A stretch of 14,494 bases of DNA from an uncultured Actinomycetes bacterium (GTDB lineage: Bacteria > Actinomycetota > Acidimicrobiia > IMCC26256 > PALSA-555): the NCBI GenBank assembly GCA_937927875.1, contig CALEYV010000058.1:1-14494 (forward strand), in the 5' to 3' direction. Numbering within the stretch: position 1 is the first letter of the stretch; every line of letters starts with the position of its first letter. The position numbers were made by a program, and so were the translations under genes. The notes beneath the pieces were generated by a model. That model ran no database searches and had not been told where the DNA came from. It was given only the letters and a program-made list of their open reading frames with translations. Shown here piece by piece: positions 6,181 to 13,256 of the stretch.

Positions 6181-7827
6181 GTGGCGCCGATGCGCAGCGG
6201 TCGGTGGCTGGCGGCGTCAGCGGTTGTCGGGCTCGTCGTAGCCCTGGTCGGCGCGGCGTCCATCACGGCCAGCGGGGGATCGACGTCGTCCAGCGGCGCC
6301 GCGAACTTCCCCGAGCCGTCGAGCTTCCCGATCGTCAACCCCGGCGTCCCGACCGGGGCCCAGCGGCTGCACTTCGAGGTCGGGCCGATCACGGTGACGC
6401 CGGGCCAGAACAGCATCGGGCTCACCCGCACCATCCCGGAGCCGTCGGTGGACGGCTGGATCGTCGGCATGCGCACCAACCTGCGGAAGGCCGACGGCAC
6501 CGTCCCCCCCGTCAACGTCATCCACCTCCACCACGGGGTGTGGCTCAACCTGGGCAACCCGGACGCCACCGCGTCGCTGCCGGAGCGGTTCTTCGCCGCC
6601 GGTGAGGAGAAGACGGTCACGGCCCTCCCGCCCGGCTACGGCTACCAGTACAAGACCACCGACAAGTGGATCCTGAACTGGATGCTGCACAACAACACGC
6701 CCGACGCGACGCCGATCTGGATCACCTACGACATCGACCTCATCCCGGCCACCTCGCCGATGGCCCAGGGGATCACGGCCGCCCACCCGATCTGGATGGA
6801 CGTCCAGAACGGGTCGGGCTACCCGGTCTTCGACGTGCTGAACAACAGCGGCTCCGGCGGGACGTACACCTACCCCTCGCAGGCCGCCGACCCGTACGGC
6901 ACCGGCCCGGTGAAGAACCAGTGGACGGTCCCGACCGACGGCGTCCTGCTCGGCACCGGCGGCCACGTCCACCCGGGCGGCCTGTACGACGACCTCTGGC
7001 TCACCCGGAAGGGCGCGACCGGCGCGAAGGGCCACGTCAAGCCGGGTTCGCCGGACACGGCGCACCTGTTCCGCTCCGTCGCCTCCTACTGGGAGCCGGC
7101 CGGCAAGGTGTCGTGGGACTTCGCGGCCACCACCACGCCCTTCAGCTGGCGCCCGGTGGTGCACAAGGGTGACGTGCTCTCGATCACGAGCACCTACGAC
7201 TCGAAGCACGCGGCGTGGTACGAGTCGATGGGGATCATGGTCGTCTGGATGGCCGACACGACCGCCAAGGGCGGCGTCGACCCGTTCCAGCACCCCGTCG
7301 ACGTCTCCGGCGTGCTCACGCACGGCCACCTGCCGGAGAACAACCAGCACGGCGGCAAGCCGGCCACCAGCGCCTACACCGACCTGCGGAAGGTGAAGTC
7401 GCAGGTCGTCCCGTCGGGGACCGTGATCCCGATCATGGACTTCTCGTACGGGCTCGGCGACATGTCGGGCGCCGACTCCATCCCGGCCGTCTACGCGGGC
7501 GGGACGCTCACGTTCCGCAACGACGACGCGGCCGCCCCGGCTGGGCGAGGCCGTGGCGAGGGCGCCAACGGGGTGGCGGCGAAGAACATCTACCACACGA
7601 TCACCGCGTGCGCGGCTCCGTGTGACCTGTCGAGCGGGATCGCGTATCCGATCGCCAACGCCCCGATCCAGTTCGACTCGGGCGAGCTCGGCCGCGGCGG
7701 CGCGCCGGCGTCCGGCTCGCTGACGTGGTCGGTGCCGAAGGACCTCCCGCCCGGGACCTACACCTACTTCTGCCGGATCCACCCGTTCATGCGGGGCGGC
7801 TTCCGGGTCCTGGCCCCGCCGAAGTAG
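6181..7827 (+). CDS. Exported copper protein: PHM/DBM-like monooxygenase region fused to a C-terminal cupredoxin domain
   Basis: 548 residues from GTG 6181; ATG 6190 is an equal alternative. Residues 5-30 are a signal peptide or membrane anchor, followed by a Ser-rich linker. Residues ~63-360 contain, in order, the six ligand types of peptidylglycine/dopamine monooxygenases: the His-His pair H117-H118 (IHLHHGVW), H170 in a strand (NWMLHNNT), H262 and H264 (GGHVHPGGLYDDLWL), and M350 (WYESMGIMVVWM). These correspond to rat PHM H107/H108, H172, H242/H244 and M314. Spacing is similar but the assignment is by eye. Further His occur at 380, 382 and 390. Residues ~436-545 are a type 1 copper (cupredoxin) domain, with H472 in IYHTIT and C531, H534 and M537 in FCRIHPFM. 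PHM-type enzymes hydroxylate C-H bonds with O2 and two single-copper sites. The cupredoxin could deliver electrons, which is my inference. Outside the cell the substrate is unknown. It lies 66 bases downstream of the wall hydrolase and has no obvious partner gene. Confidence 0.85.
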   Translation: MAPMRSGRWLAASAVVGLVVALVGAASITASGGSTSSSGAANFPEPSSFPIVNPGVPTGAQRLHFEVGPITVTPGQNSIGLTRTIPEPSVDGWIVGMRTNLRKADGTVPPVNVIHLHHGVWLNLGNPDATASLPERFFAAGEEKTVTALPPGYGYQYKTTDKWILNWMLHNNTPDATPIWITYDIDLIPATSPMAQGITAAHPIWMDVQNGSGYPVFDVLNNSGSGGTYTYPSQAADPYGTGPVKNQWTVPTDGVLLGTGGHVHPGGLYDDLWLTRKGATGAKGHVKPGSPDTAHLFRSVASYWEPAGKVSWDFAATTTPFSWRPVVHKGDVLSITSTYDSKHAAWYESMGIMVVWMADTTAKGGVDPFQHPVDVSGVLTHGHLPENNQHGGKPATSAYTDLRKVKSQVVPSGTVIPIMDFSYGLGDMSGADSIPAVYAGGTLTFRNDDAAAPAGRGRGEGANGVAAKNIYHTITACAAPCDLSSGIAYPIANAPIQFDSGELGRGGAPASGSLTWSVPKDLPPGTYTYFCRIHPFMRGGFRVLAPPK

Positions 7828-7828
7828 C

Positions 7829-7861
7829 ACCGGCCCGGCGCGGCCACCGGTCGACGCCGGT
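7829..7861. terminator. Possible bidirectional terminator between convergent genes
   Basis: Only 33 bases separate the copper-protein stop from the lipoprotein stop. They contain ACCGG (7829-7833), ACCGGT (7846-7851) and CCGGT (7857-7861), which can pair as alternative short stems. The best is ACCGG, loop TCGACG, CCGGT. No T-run is present on either side. Confidence 0.25.
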
Positions 7862-8403
7862 CAGGCGTCCCGCCAGCAGGTCATGATGACCGCCGCCACG
7901 CTGATCGCGACGTCCGACCTCGCCAGCGGCGGCTGGCCGAACTGGTCCGGCAGCTGCGTCACGTCGACGAGCATCACCTTGTAGTTCTTGCGCACCACGA
8001 GCGAGCCGTTGGTGGTGAGGAACGCCCCCTGCCCGAGGGCGATGCGGTCCGGCCGCCGCCCGAGCTGGGCGCCGAGCCGGTCGTAGTAGGCGGTCGTCTC
8101 GGCGGTGCTGCTCATCTCCTTGACCGACAGCGTGAACGAGGCGTTCGGGTACTGGTACTGGCAGGTGTAGACGTGGTTCACCCACGTCGGCGTGGAGACC
8201 TGGGCCGTCACGCCGAGGCTCTGGGCCATCTCGGCCTGCGCCTCGGCGTCGCACACCATCTTCGAGGAGACGGAGGGGTTCTTCCCGGCCGGCTTCGACA
8301 CCGTGGCGGTGGTGCGTGCCGACTGGGTCGACGAGGACGACGAGCAGCCGACGAAGGTGACGACGGCGAGGCCCACCGCGACCGGGAACGACCAACGGGG
8401 CAT
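7861..8403 (-). CDS. Small predicted lipoprotein of unknown function
   Basis: 180 residues from ATG 8403; ATG 8415 in frame would add MVVV, and neither has a strong ribosome binding site. The N-terminus MPRWSFPVAVGLAVVTFVGC is a lipoprotein signal, with the lipidated Cys20 followed by five Ser. The residue at -3 is Phe rather than the usual Leu, which is tolerated but imperfect. A Ser/Thr/Lys linker (21-48) precedes a globular part with Cys51, Cys81 and Cys176. Two of these may form a disulphide. The remainder alternates short strands and helices (YTCQYQYPNASFTLSVKEM, YYDRLGAQLG, ALGQGAFLTTNGSLVVRK, YKVMLVDVTQLP). The flow of 'quality strand, KEM, YYD, LGxGAF, SLVVRKxxxxLxVDV' is like small actinobacterial lipoproteins of the DUF3558 kind, a loose resemblance only. 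It probably sits on the outer face of the membrane. The gene is convergent with the copper-protein gene and 76 bases downstream of the dehydrogenase on the same strand. Confidence 0.8.
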   Translation of the reverse strand: MPRWSFPVAVGLAVVTFVGCSSSSSTQSARTTATVSKPAGKNPSVSSKMVCDAEAQAEMAQSLGVTAQVSTPTWVNHVYTCQYQYPNASFTLSVKEMSSTAETTAYYDRLGAQLGRRPDRIALGQGAFLTTNGSLVVRKNYKVMLVDVTQLPDQFGQPPLARSDVAISVAAVIMTCWRDA

Positions 8404-8479
8404 CACGACGACCATACCGGCGGGTTTGGGAGCCACCCGCGCGCCGCGCGGCCGCGAGTCGGCCCGGCCGCAGCCCGAT

Positions 8480-9337
8480 TCAGACCGGGTTCGGCACCGG
8501 TCCCGTCCAAGCCGGCAGCAGGCCCCGGTCGTGGCACAGCTGCTGAGCCGGCACCACTCGGCCCGCCCACTCGCCGACCTCGGAGCTGGTCGCGAGCCAG
8601 GCCACGACCGCGCCGATGACGTCGGGCGGCGCGCCGGCCGCGGCGTCGAAGCCGAACTCCCCCATGTCCTGGACCATGCGCTCGGTGGCGATGAACCCGG
8701 GGTCGATGTTCACGAGCGCGACGCCGGTGTCGGCGAACTCTTGCTGGACGAGCCCCGCCACCCGGTGCGCGGCGCCCTTCGACATCGCGTAGCCGAGACC
8801 CCACCCGCCCTCGCCGGCGGGCGCGGGCGGGTCCATCCAGGCGACGCTCGAGGTGATGTGGGCCACCAGCCCGCGGCCCCGCTCGCGCATCCCTGGGAGG
8901 CACAGGCGCAGCAGCACCAGCGGCGCCATGACGTTCGCCTCCAGGTGGCGGTCGAGCAGCTCGAGCGGCGTCTCGAGGAACCGGTCCATGTGCCCGGGCC
9001 CGATGTAGCGGCCGTTGTTCACGAGCACGTCGATCGCACCCCACCGCTCGAGGACGGTGGTGACCGCGGCCCCGAGCGACGCCCGGTCGAGGAGGTCGGC
9101 CGGCACGACGAGCGCCTCCTGGCCGGCGGCCCGGACCTCGTCGGCGGTCGCGGTGAGGCTGCCGGGGAGCGGACGGGTGTCCGAGCGGCGGACGGTCGAC
9201 GAGTGCTCGCGGGCCTCGCCGTCCCGGACCGTGCGGGCGGTCACGGCGACGTCGAAGCCGTGGCGGGCCAGGTGCACCGCGCAGGCCTTGCCGATCCCCC
9301 GGCTGGCGCCGGTCACGAACGCCACCCGGCGGTCCAT
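8480..9337 (-). CDS. Short-chain dehydrogenase/reductase (SDR)
   Basis: 285 residues from ATG 9337, fixed by a strong AGGAGGG six bases upstream. The frame is open much further upstream but without any such signal. Cofactor-binding motif: VAFVTGASRGIGKA with TGxxxGxG at 9-16. NNG at 107-109 (LVNNGRYIGPG) replaces the usual NNAG. The catalytic triad is Ser163 or Ser164 (HITSSVAW), Tyr183 and Lys187 (GYAMSKGAAHR), followed by NIDPGFIATE after strand 6. The segment 42-64 (HSSTVRRSDTRPLPGSL) is longer than the standard loop between strands 2 and 3; the LPGSL element recurs in a recognised SDR subgroup. It should be a cytoplasmic NAD(P)-dependent alcohol/ketone oxidoreductase. Arg35, close to the end of strand 2 (VTARTVRD), mildly favours NADP. 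The substrate cannot be predicted. It is divergent from the glycosyltransferase pair, and the lipoprotein gene follows it on the same strand. Confidence 0.93.
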   Translation of the reverse strand: MDRRVAFVTGASRGIGKACAVHLARHGFDVAVTARTVRDGEAREHSSTVRRSDTRPLPGSLTATADEVRAAGQEALVVPADLLDRASLGAAVTTVLERWGAIDVLVNNGRYIGPGHMDRFLETPLELLDRHLEANVMAPLVLLRLCLPGMRERGRGLVAHITSSVAWMDPPAPAGEGGWGLGYAMSKGAAHRVAGLVQQEFADTGVALVNIDPGFIATERMVQDMGEFGFDAAAGAPPDVIGAVVAWLATSSEVGEWAGRVVPAQQLCHDRGLLPAWTGPVPNPV

Positions 9338-9343
9338 GAGCTC

Positions 9344-9350
9344 CCCTCCT
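9344..9350 (-). promoter_or_regulatory. Strong Shine-Dalgarno sequence for the SDR gene
   Basis: AGGAGGG on the minus strand, six bases before ATG 9337, is the best ribosome binding site in the window. It settles the start against the long upstream open extension of the same frame. Confidence 0.7.
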
Positions 9351-9464
9351 CCCGGGCCGCTCCCGACCCACGCCGAGAGTGTCCCATCCGCCCGGGCGCC
9401 AGGGTCTGGGACCGTCGGCCCCCGGCTGAGGGCGCGCGGACAATTCGGGCTTGGCGGCCTATCT

Positions 9465-9539
9465 TCGCAAGACTCTTGCGACGGTTTGCGCCGACCTACC
9501 CCCGGGTACGGCGCCACTCTCACCGGTTTCTGGCCGGTG
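9465..9539 (+). promoter_or_regulatory. Three consecutive hairpins in the leader of the glycosyltransferase pair
   Basis: In the 244-base gap between divergent genes, three inverted repeats follow one another toward the glycosyltransferase start. They are TCGCAAG/CTTGCGA (9465-9471 with 9475-9481, loop ACT), GCGCCG/CGGCGC (9488-9493 with 9509-9514, enclosing TACCC/GGGTA) and CACCGG/CCGGTG (9521-9526 with 9534-9539). The first is also a dyad that a regulator could bind. No known riboswitch class is recognised. The less GC-rich stretch at 9459-9475 may mark the promoter region. Confidence 0.4.
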
Positions 9540-9581
9540 TCGGGACGGGAGCGCTTCACATCGCCGACCGAAGGCCCAGCG

Positions 9582-10850
9582 ATGGTTAAAGCCGCCCCGC
9601 GCCCGACGGCGGACACCCAGACGCTCGCCGAGATCCCGACGCGGGCCGACGCGGGGACCCGCGCCGACGGTGCGACCCGGGTCGACACCCCGTCCCCGGT
9701 CGAGGCGCCGGAGCGTGACACCCGCTGGGTCCGGCGGGTGCTGCGCACCTACGGCCTGTCGCGGCTGCTCGTGCTGGCGGCGGCGCTGGTGGCGACGACC
9801 GGCACCGACCCGGGCGCCGGGCCCTGGCCGGTCATCCCGCGGCCCCACGTCGCGCTGCTCCGGGCGCTCGCACGCTGGGACGGCGCCTGGTACATCGACA
9901 TCGCCCAGCACGGCTACCACCACGTCAAGATCCCGCCCGGGGGCGACGCCGGCTACGCGTTCTTCCCCTTCTATCCATGGCTCATCCGGGCCGGGTCGTG
10001 GATCACGACCGCCTCGCCGCTCGTCGTGGCGCTCCTGCTCGCCACCGTGCTCGGCGGCGTCGGCGCGGTCCTGATCCGGATCCTCACCGCGCAGGCGTTC
10101 GACGAGCGGGTGGCCGACCGCGCCGCCACCCTCTTCTGCTTCTTCCCTGGCGCGTTCGTCCTCTCGATGGCCTACACCGAGGCGCTCACGATCGCGGCCG
10201 TGGCGGCGTCGATCCTCGCCCTCACCAAGCGGCGGTGGGTGCTCGCCGGCGTCCTCGGCGCGGTGGCGGCCATGACCCGCCCCACCGGCGCGGTGCTCAT
10301 CCTCGCCGCCGGCTGGTGCGCGGTCGCGGCGTGGCGGCGCGGCGAGGGCCGCCGGCCGTTCTCCGCCCCCGCCCTCACCGGGGCCGGCCTGGCCGTGGTC
10401 GTCGTCAGCCAGTGGGTGCAGACCGGGCACGCGCTCGAGTGGCTGCACGTCGAGCACGTCACTTGGCAAGACCACTCCGGCTTCACGATCGGGATCTTCC
10501 AGCGGTTCATGGACTTCGTGCACGCAGGGACGCTCGGGTTCGGGACCGGCGACCTCAACGACCCGGTGTGGGCGGGCGGCTTCCTCATCGCGCTCGTCGG
10601 CGCGTGGCTGCTCGTCCGGCGCCGGCTCCCGGCCGTCCTCACCATCTACGGGCTCGGCGCGCTTTTGTTCGCGGCCAGCTCGTTCAACGTCGGCCCGCGG
10701 CCCCGACCGCTGCTCGCCGCGTTCCCGGTCGTGATCGCGATCGCGGCGTCGGTGAGCGGCTGGAAATGGCGGGTGGTGCTCGTGGCGTCGACGCTCGGGC
10801 TCATCGCGATGAGCCTGCTCACCTTCCTCACCTTGTCCGCGGTGCCGTGA
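9582..10850 (+). CDS. PIG-V-like membrane mannosyltransferase (GT-C fold)
   Basis: 422 residues from ATG 9582; AAGG at 9571-9574 stands seven bases upstream, and this start drops a meaningless upstream extension. The first ~46 residues are a cytoplasmic, Thr/Arg/Asp-rich tail, then come about nine or ten hydrophobic segments. Family signature: WDGAWYIDIAQHGY (99-112), with the Trp-Asp pair at the start of the first extracytoplasmic loop as in GPI mannosyltransferase 2 (PIG-V) relatives, and GYAFFPFYPWLIRAG (124-138). The segment YTEAL and the MTRPTG motif in the middle are also typical. Such enzymes take a sugar, usually mannose, from a polyprenyl-phosphate donor and add it to an acceptor on the outer face of the membrane. 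In Actinobacteria, acceptors include phosphatidylinositol mannosides, lipoglycans and proteins; this one's is unknown. It shares a 4-base overlap (GTGA) with the next gene, so the two are translationally coupled and may work on one glycan. Confidence 0.88.
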   Translation: MVKAAPRPTADTQTLAEIPTRADAGTRADGATRVDTPSPVEAPERDTRWVRRVLRTYGLSRLLVLAAALVATTGTDPGAGPWPVIPRPHVALLRALARWDGAWYIDIAQHGYHHVKIPPGGDAGYAFFPFYPWLIRAGSWITTASPLVVALLLATVLGGVGAVLIRILTAQAFDERVADRAATLFCFFPGAFVLSMAYTEALTIAAVAASILALTKRRWVLAGVLGAVAAMTRPTGAVLILAAGWCAVAAWRRGEGRRPFSAPALTGAGLAVVVVSQWVQTGHALEWLHVEHVTWQDHSGFTIGIFQRFMDFVHAGTLGFGTGDLNDPVWAGGFLIALVGAWLLVRRRLPAVLTIYGLGALLFAASSFNVGPRPRPLLAAFPVVIAIAASVSGWKWRVVLVASTLGLIAMSLLTFLTLSAVP

Positions 10851-12463
10851 CCGCGCCGCCGCGGATCGCGACCCGGCCGTTCACGCGCCCGGCGCCGCTC
10901 GTCGTCGAGCTGCCGCCCCCCCGGCCCGCCCCCGAGCCTCACGACGCCCGCACCGACCGGCTGCTGCGCTGGGCCCTGCTGGCGGTCGGGGTGGCGTTCG
11001 TCGCCTGCTACCTGGCCATCGCGTTCGCCCGCTTCCGCTACCCGTACCAGCTCGAGTGGCTGGAGGGCGGCGTGCTCCAGCACGTGGCGCGGGTGCTGCA
11101 CGGCCAGCCCCTGTACGGGCCGCCGTCGCTGCGGTTCACGCCGTACATCTACACGCCGCTGTACTACGTGGTCGGCGCCGGCGCGTCGTGGGTGCTCGGC
11201 CTGCACCTCTCGACGCTGCGCCTCGTCTCGATCGGCGCCTCGCTGGTCAGCCTCGGCGCGATCTACCGGCTGGTGTGGCTCGAGACCCGCAACCGCTGGG
11301 CCGGCGTCGTCGCGGCCGGCGTGTTCGCGGCGACCTTCCGGCTCAGCGGCGCCTGGTTCGACCTGGCCCGGGTCGACACGCTGTTCCTCGCCCTGCTGCT
11401 GGTGGGATTGCTGATGGTCCGGCGCACCACGACGGTCCGGGTCGCGGTGCTGGCGGGCCTGGTGCTGGCGGCCGCGTTCTTCGCCAAGCAGGCGGCGCTG
11501 GTGCCGAGCCTGGTCGTGCTCCCGTTCCTGTGGCGCCGTGACCGCCGGCTCGCCCTCACCTACGGCGGCACGCTCGCGGGCGCCCTGGTGGCGACCACGC
11601 TCGTCCTCGACCGCGCCTCCGCCGGGTGGTTCAGCCAGTACACGCTGCGCCTCCCCGAGCAGCACTCGCTGATGCGAAGCGAGTACCTCGGGTTCTGGAG
11701 CCAGGACCTGCTGCGGCCGCTCGGCGCGGCGCTGCTCGTCGGCGCGGTCGGGCTCGTCGCCTACCGCCGCGGCGACGCGGGCCGGTTCTGGATCCCGGTG
11801 ACGGCCGGCCTGCTGTTCGCCGGCTACTCGGCCCGCCTGCACAGCGGCGGCTACGACAACGTGCTCTTCCCCGCCTACGCCGGCGTGGCGCTGGCGGCCG
11901 GCCTCGGGCTCCACACCCTCACCCGCCCCGACCGGCTGCACCTGCCCCGGGCCGCGTCCCGGCTGTTGCTGCTGGCGCTGCTGGTGACGCTGGCCGCGCT
12001 CGCCTACAACCCGTGGCGCCAGCTGCCGTCGGCCTCCGCGGCGCCGAACGGCGACCGCCTGGTCGCCGACCTGGCCCGGCTGCCCGGCCCCGTCTACCTG
12101 CCGTCCCAGAGCTGGCTGCTCGACGCGGCCCACTCGGGGGCGCCGACGAACGCGCAGTCGGCGGCCATCGACGACATCCTGCGGGGCCACATCCGCGGCT
12201 CGAACCGCACCCTGGCCCACGCGCTGCGGACCGCGATCTCGGGGCACCACTTCGGGTCGATCGTCGTCGACTCGCCGGCCGTCTTCTCCTACCTGCCGAA
12301 AAACACCAAGCACTACTACTGCGAGGTCGAGTCGCTGCCCCGACGCGACCGCGTGTGGCCCGTCACCGGCACCCGCACCGCGCCGATGCAGGTGTGGGCC
12401 CCCCGCGGTCCCGGGGTGGCGTGCCGCGACGAGGGCCTCCACTGGCACATGCGCCTGGCCTGA
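10847..12463 (+). CDS. Polytopic GT-C-type glycosyltransferase, partner of the preceding gene
   Basis: 538 residues from GTG 10847, whose GTGA overlaps the upstream stop by four bases. An N-terminal cytoplasmic segment (1-38, Pro/Arg-rich) is followed by a first membrane helix (41-61). The large first outer loop has FRYPYQLEWLEGGVLQHVARVLHGQPLYGP, read as two blocks: E70 and E73 in QLEWLEG occupy the place of the acidic catalytic residue of GT39/ArnT-like enzymes. FTPYIYTPLYYVVG (97-110) follows, typical of this class. About nine further hydrophobic segments extend to ~residue 390. The last ~145 residues, from YNPWRQLPSAS on, form a soluble extracytoplasmic domain with SQSWLLD, a repeated His/Gly patch (SGHHFGSIVVDS) and two Cys. 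It probably uses a lipid-phosphate-linked sugar; donor and acceptor are unknown. I do not recognise a named gene. A 6-bp hairpin lies just after the stop. Confidence 0.85.
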   Translation: MTAPPRIATRPFTRPAPLVVELPPPRPAPEPHDARTDRLLRWALLAVGVAFVACYLAIAFARFRYPYQLEWLEGGVLQHVARVLHGQPLYGPPSLRFTPYIYTPLYYVVGAGASWVLGLHLSTLRLVSIGASLVSLGAIYRLVWLETRNRWAGVVAAGVFAATFRLSGAWFDLARVDTLFLALLLVGLLMVRRTTTVRVAVLAGLVLAAAFFAKQAALVPSLVVLPFLWRRDRRLALTYGGTLAGALVATTLVLDRASAGWFSQYTLRLPEQHSLMRSEYLGFWSQDLLRPLGAALLVGAVGLVAYRRGDAGRFWIPVTAGLLFAGYSARLHSGGYDNVLFPAYAGVALAAGLGLHTLTRPDRLHLPRAASRLLLLALLVTLAALAYNPWRQLPSASAAPNGDRLVADLARLPGPVYLPSQSWLLDAAHSGAPTNAQSAAIDDILRGHIRGSNRTLAHALRTAISGHHFGSIVVDSPAVFSYLPKNTKHYYCEVESLPRRDRVWPVTGTRTAPMQVWAPRGPGVACRDEGLHWHMRLA

Positions 12464-12466
12464 GCC

Positions 12467-12480
12467 CGGCCGCTCGGCCG
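12467..12480 (+). terminator. GC hairpin after the glycosyltransferase pair
   Basis: CGGCCG, CT, CGGCCG is a perfect inverted repeat three bases after the stop, in the short space between convergent genes. There is no T-run, so termination activity is uncertain. The other bases up to 12554 are G-rich and show nothing further. Confidence 0.3.
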
Positions 12481-12554
12481 CTTCGGCGCGGCGGGTCGGG
12501 GAGGGGGCGGCGACGGTCCGCCCGCGAGTGCCGACGGGGCGATCCGGTGCTGCG

Positions 12555-13256
12555 CTACCCGACGCGGGCGCGCGAGCGCGGCGGCACCGGCACCCGGCCC
12601 GGCGGCTCGGCGTCGAGGGTGACGCGCACCGGACGGCGGGTCGCGCCCGGCACCGGGCGGGGCCGGGTCGGTCCGGGCGCGGCGGCGCGTGGCGTCGGCG
12701 CGGGCCGGGGGGCGCGGCGCTCGATCGGCGTGCGCTGGTGCGGCTGGAGCCGCAGCGCGGTCAGGAGGACGACGAGCCCGCAGATCGAGAACACCGCGAT
12801 TCGCAGGACGGCGTTGGTGCGGTCGGTGCCGGCGGTCAGGGTGTGAACGGTCGTGAAGACGAAGAGCGGGAAGCTCAGGTAGTGGACCTTGCGCCACACC
12901 CGCTGCGGGAGCCGGCGGCGGAGCAGCGACGTGATCTCGACCGCGGCGAGCAGGTAGAGGCCGACGATCCCCCACGCCACTGCGCCCGGATGCCAGCTGC
13001 TGGCGAACGGCACGAAGACCTGCACCGGGCTGAACGGCACGTAGCTGTCGAGCAGGATGGCGCCGACGTGCACGGCGACGAAGACGACCGCCAGGCCGCC
13101 GAGGAAGCGGTGCAGGTCGAGCAGCCAGGCCGGGCGCGGCCGCTTCCCGAAGATGCGGCTGCTGAGGAGCAGGCCCCAGACCACACCGAGCGCGAGCAGC
13201 GCGTAGGCGAGCAGCCCGCCCGCGCGCGCGACGTACCACCAGAGCTGGGTCGTCAT
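12555..13256 (-). CDS. Ferric-reductase-like (MsrQ/YedZ-type) haem membrane protein
   Basis: 233 residues from ATG 13256, whose ATGA overlaps the apbE stop by four bases. Five membrane helices are visible: about 9-31, 50-70, 91-112, 125-143 and 149-169. Four histidines sit in helices as in the ferric-reductase-like transmembrane domain: H49 (DLHRFLGG), H63 (VAVHVGA), H125 (KVHYLSF) and H138 (TVHTLTAG). Paired as H49/H125 and H63/H138 they could hold two b-type haems across the membrane; this pairing is inference. The helices are followed by a ~65-residue Arg/Pro-rich cytoplasmic tail (RTPIERRAPRPAPTPRA and onward). There is no FAD or NAD(P)H domain, so electrons must come from a partner or the quinone pool. 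Being coupled to ApbE fits the known pairing of such proteins with extracytoplasmic flavin carriers. It could instead relate to MsrQ, but no MsrP gene is next to it. Confidence 0.87.
   Translation of the reverse strand: MTTQLWWYVARAGGLLAYALLALGVVWGLLLSSRIFGKRPRPAWLLDLHRFLGGLAVVFVAVHVGAILLDSYVPFSPVQVFVPFASSWHPGAVAWGIVGLYLLAAVEITSLLRRRLPQRVWRKVHYLSFPLFVFTTVHTLTAGTDRTNAVLRIAVFSICGLVVLLTALRLQPHQRTPIERRAPRPAPTPRAAAPGPTRPRPVPGATRRPVRVTLDAEPPGRVPVPPRSRARVG

Noticed and set aside
6217..7830. Long minus-strand frame opposite the copper protein
   Set aside because: Low-complexity Arg/Val/Gly/Asp product, while the plus strand encodes recognisable copper-binding domains with a signal peptide.
10646..12448. 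600-codon open frame on the minus strand opposite the second glycosyltransferase
   Set aside because: Its product is an Arg/Gly/Gln/Asp-rich sequence without domains. It is a codon-bias shadow of a clearly membrane-spanning plus-strand protein.
12555..13256. MsrQ of a methionine sulfoxide reductase system
   Set aside because: The fold is similar, but no MsrP-like molybdopterin gene is adjacent and the coupling is to apbE; the more general ferric-reductase-like call was kept.
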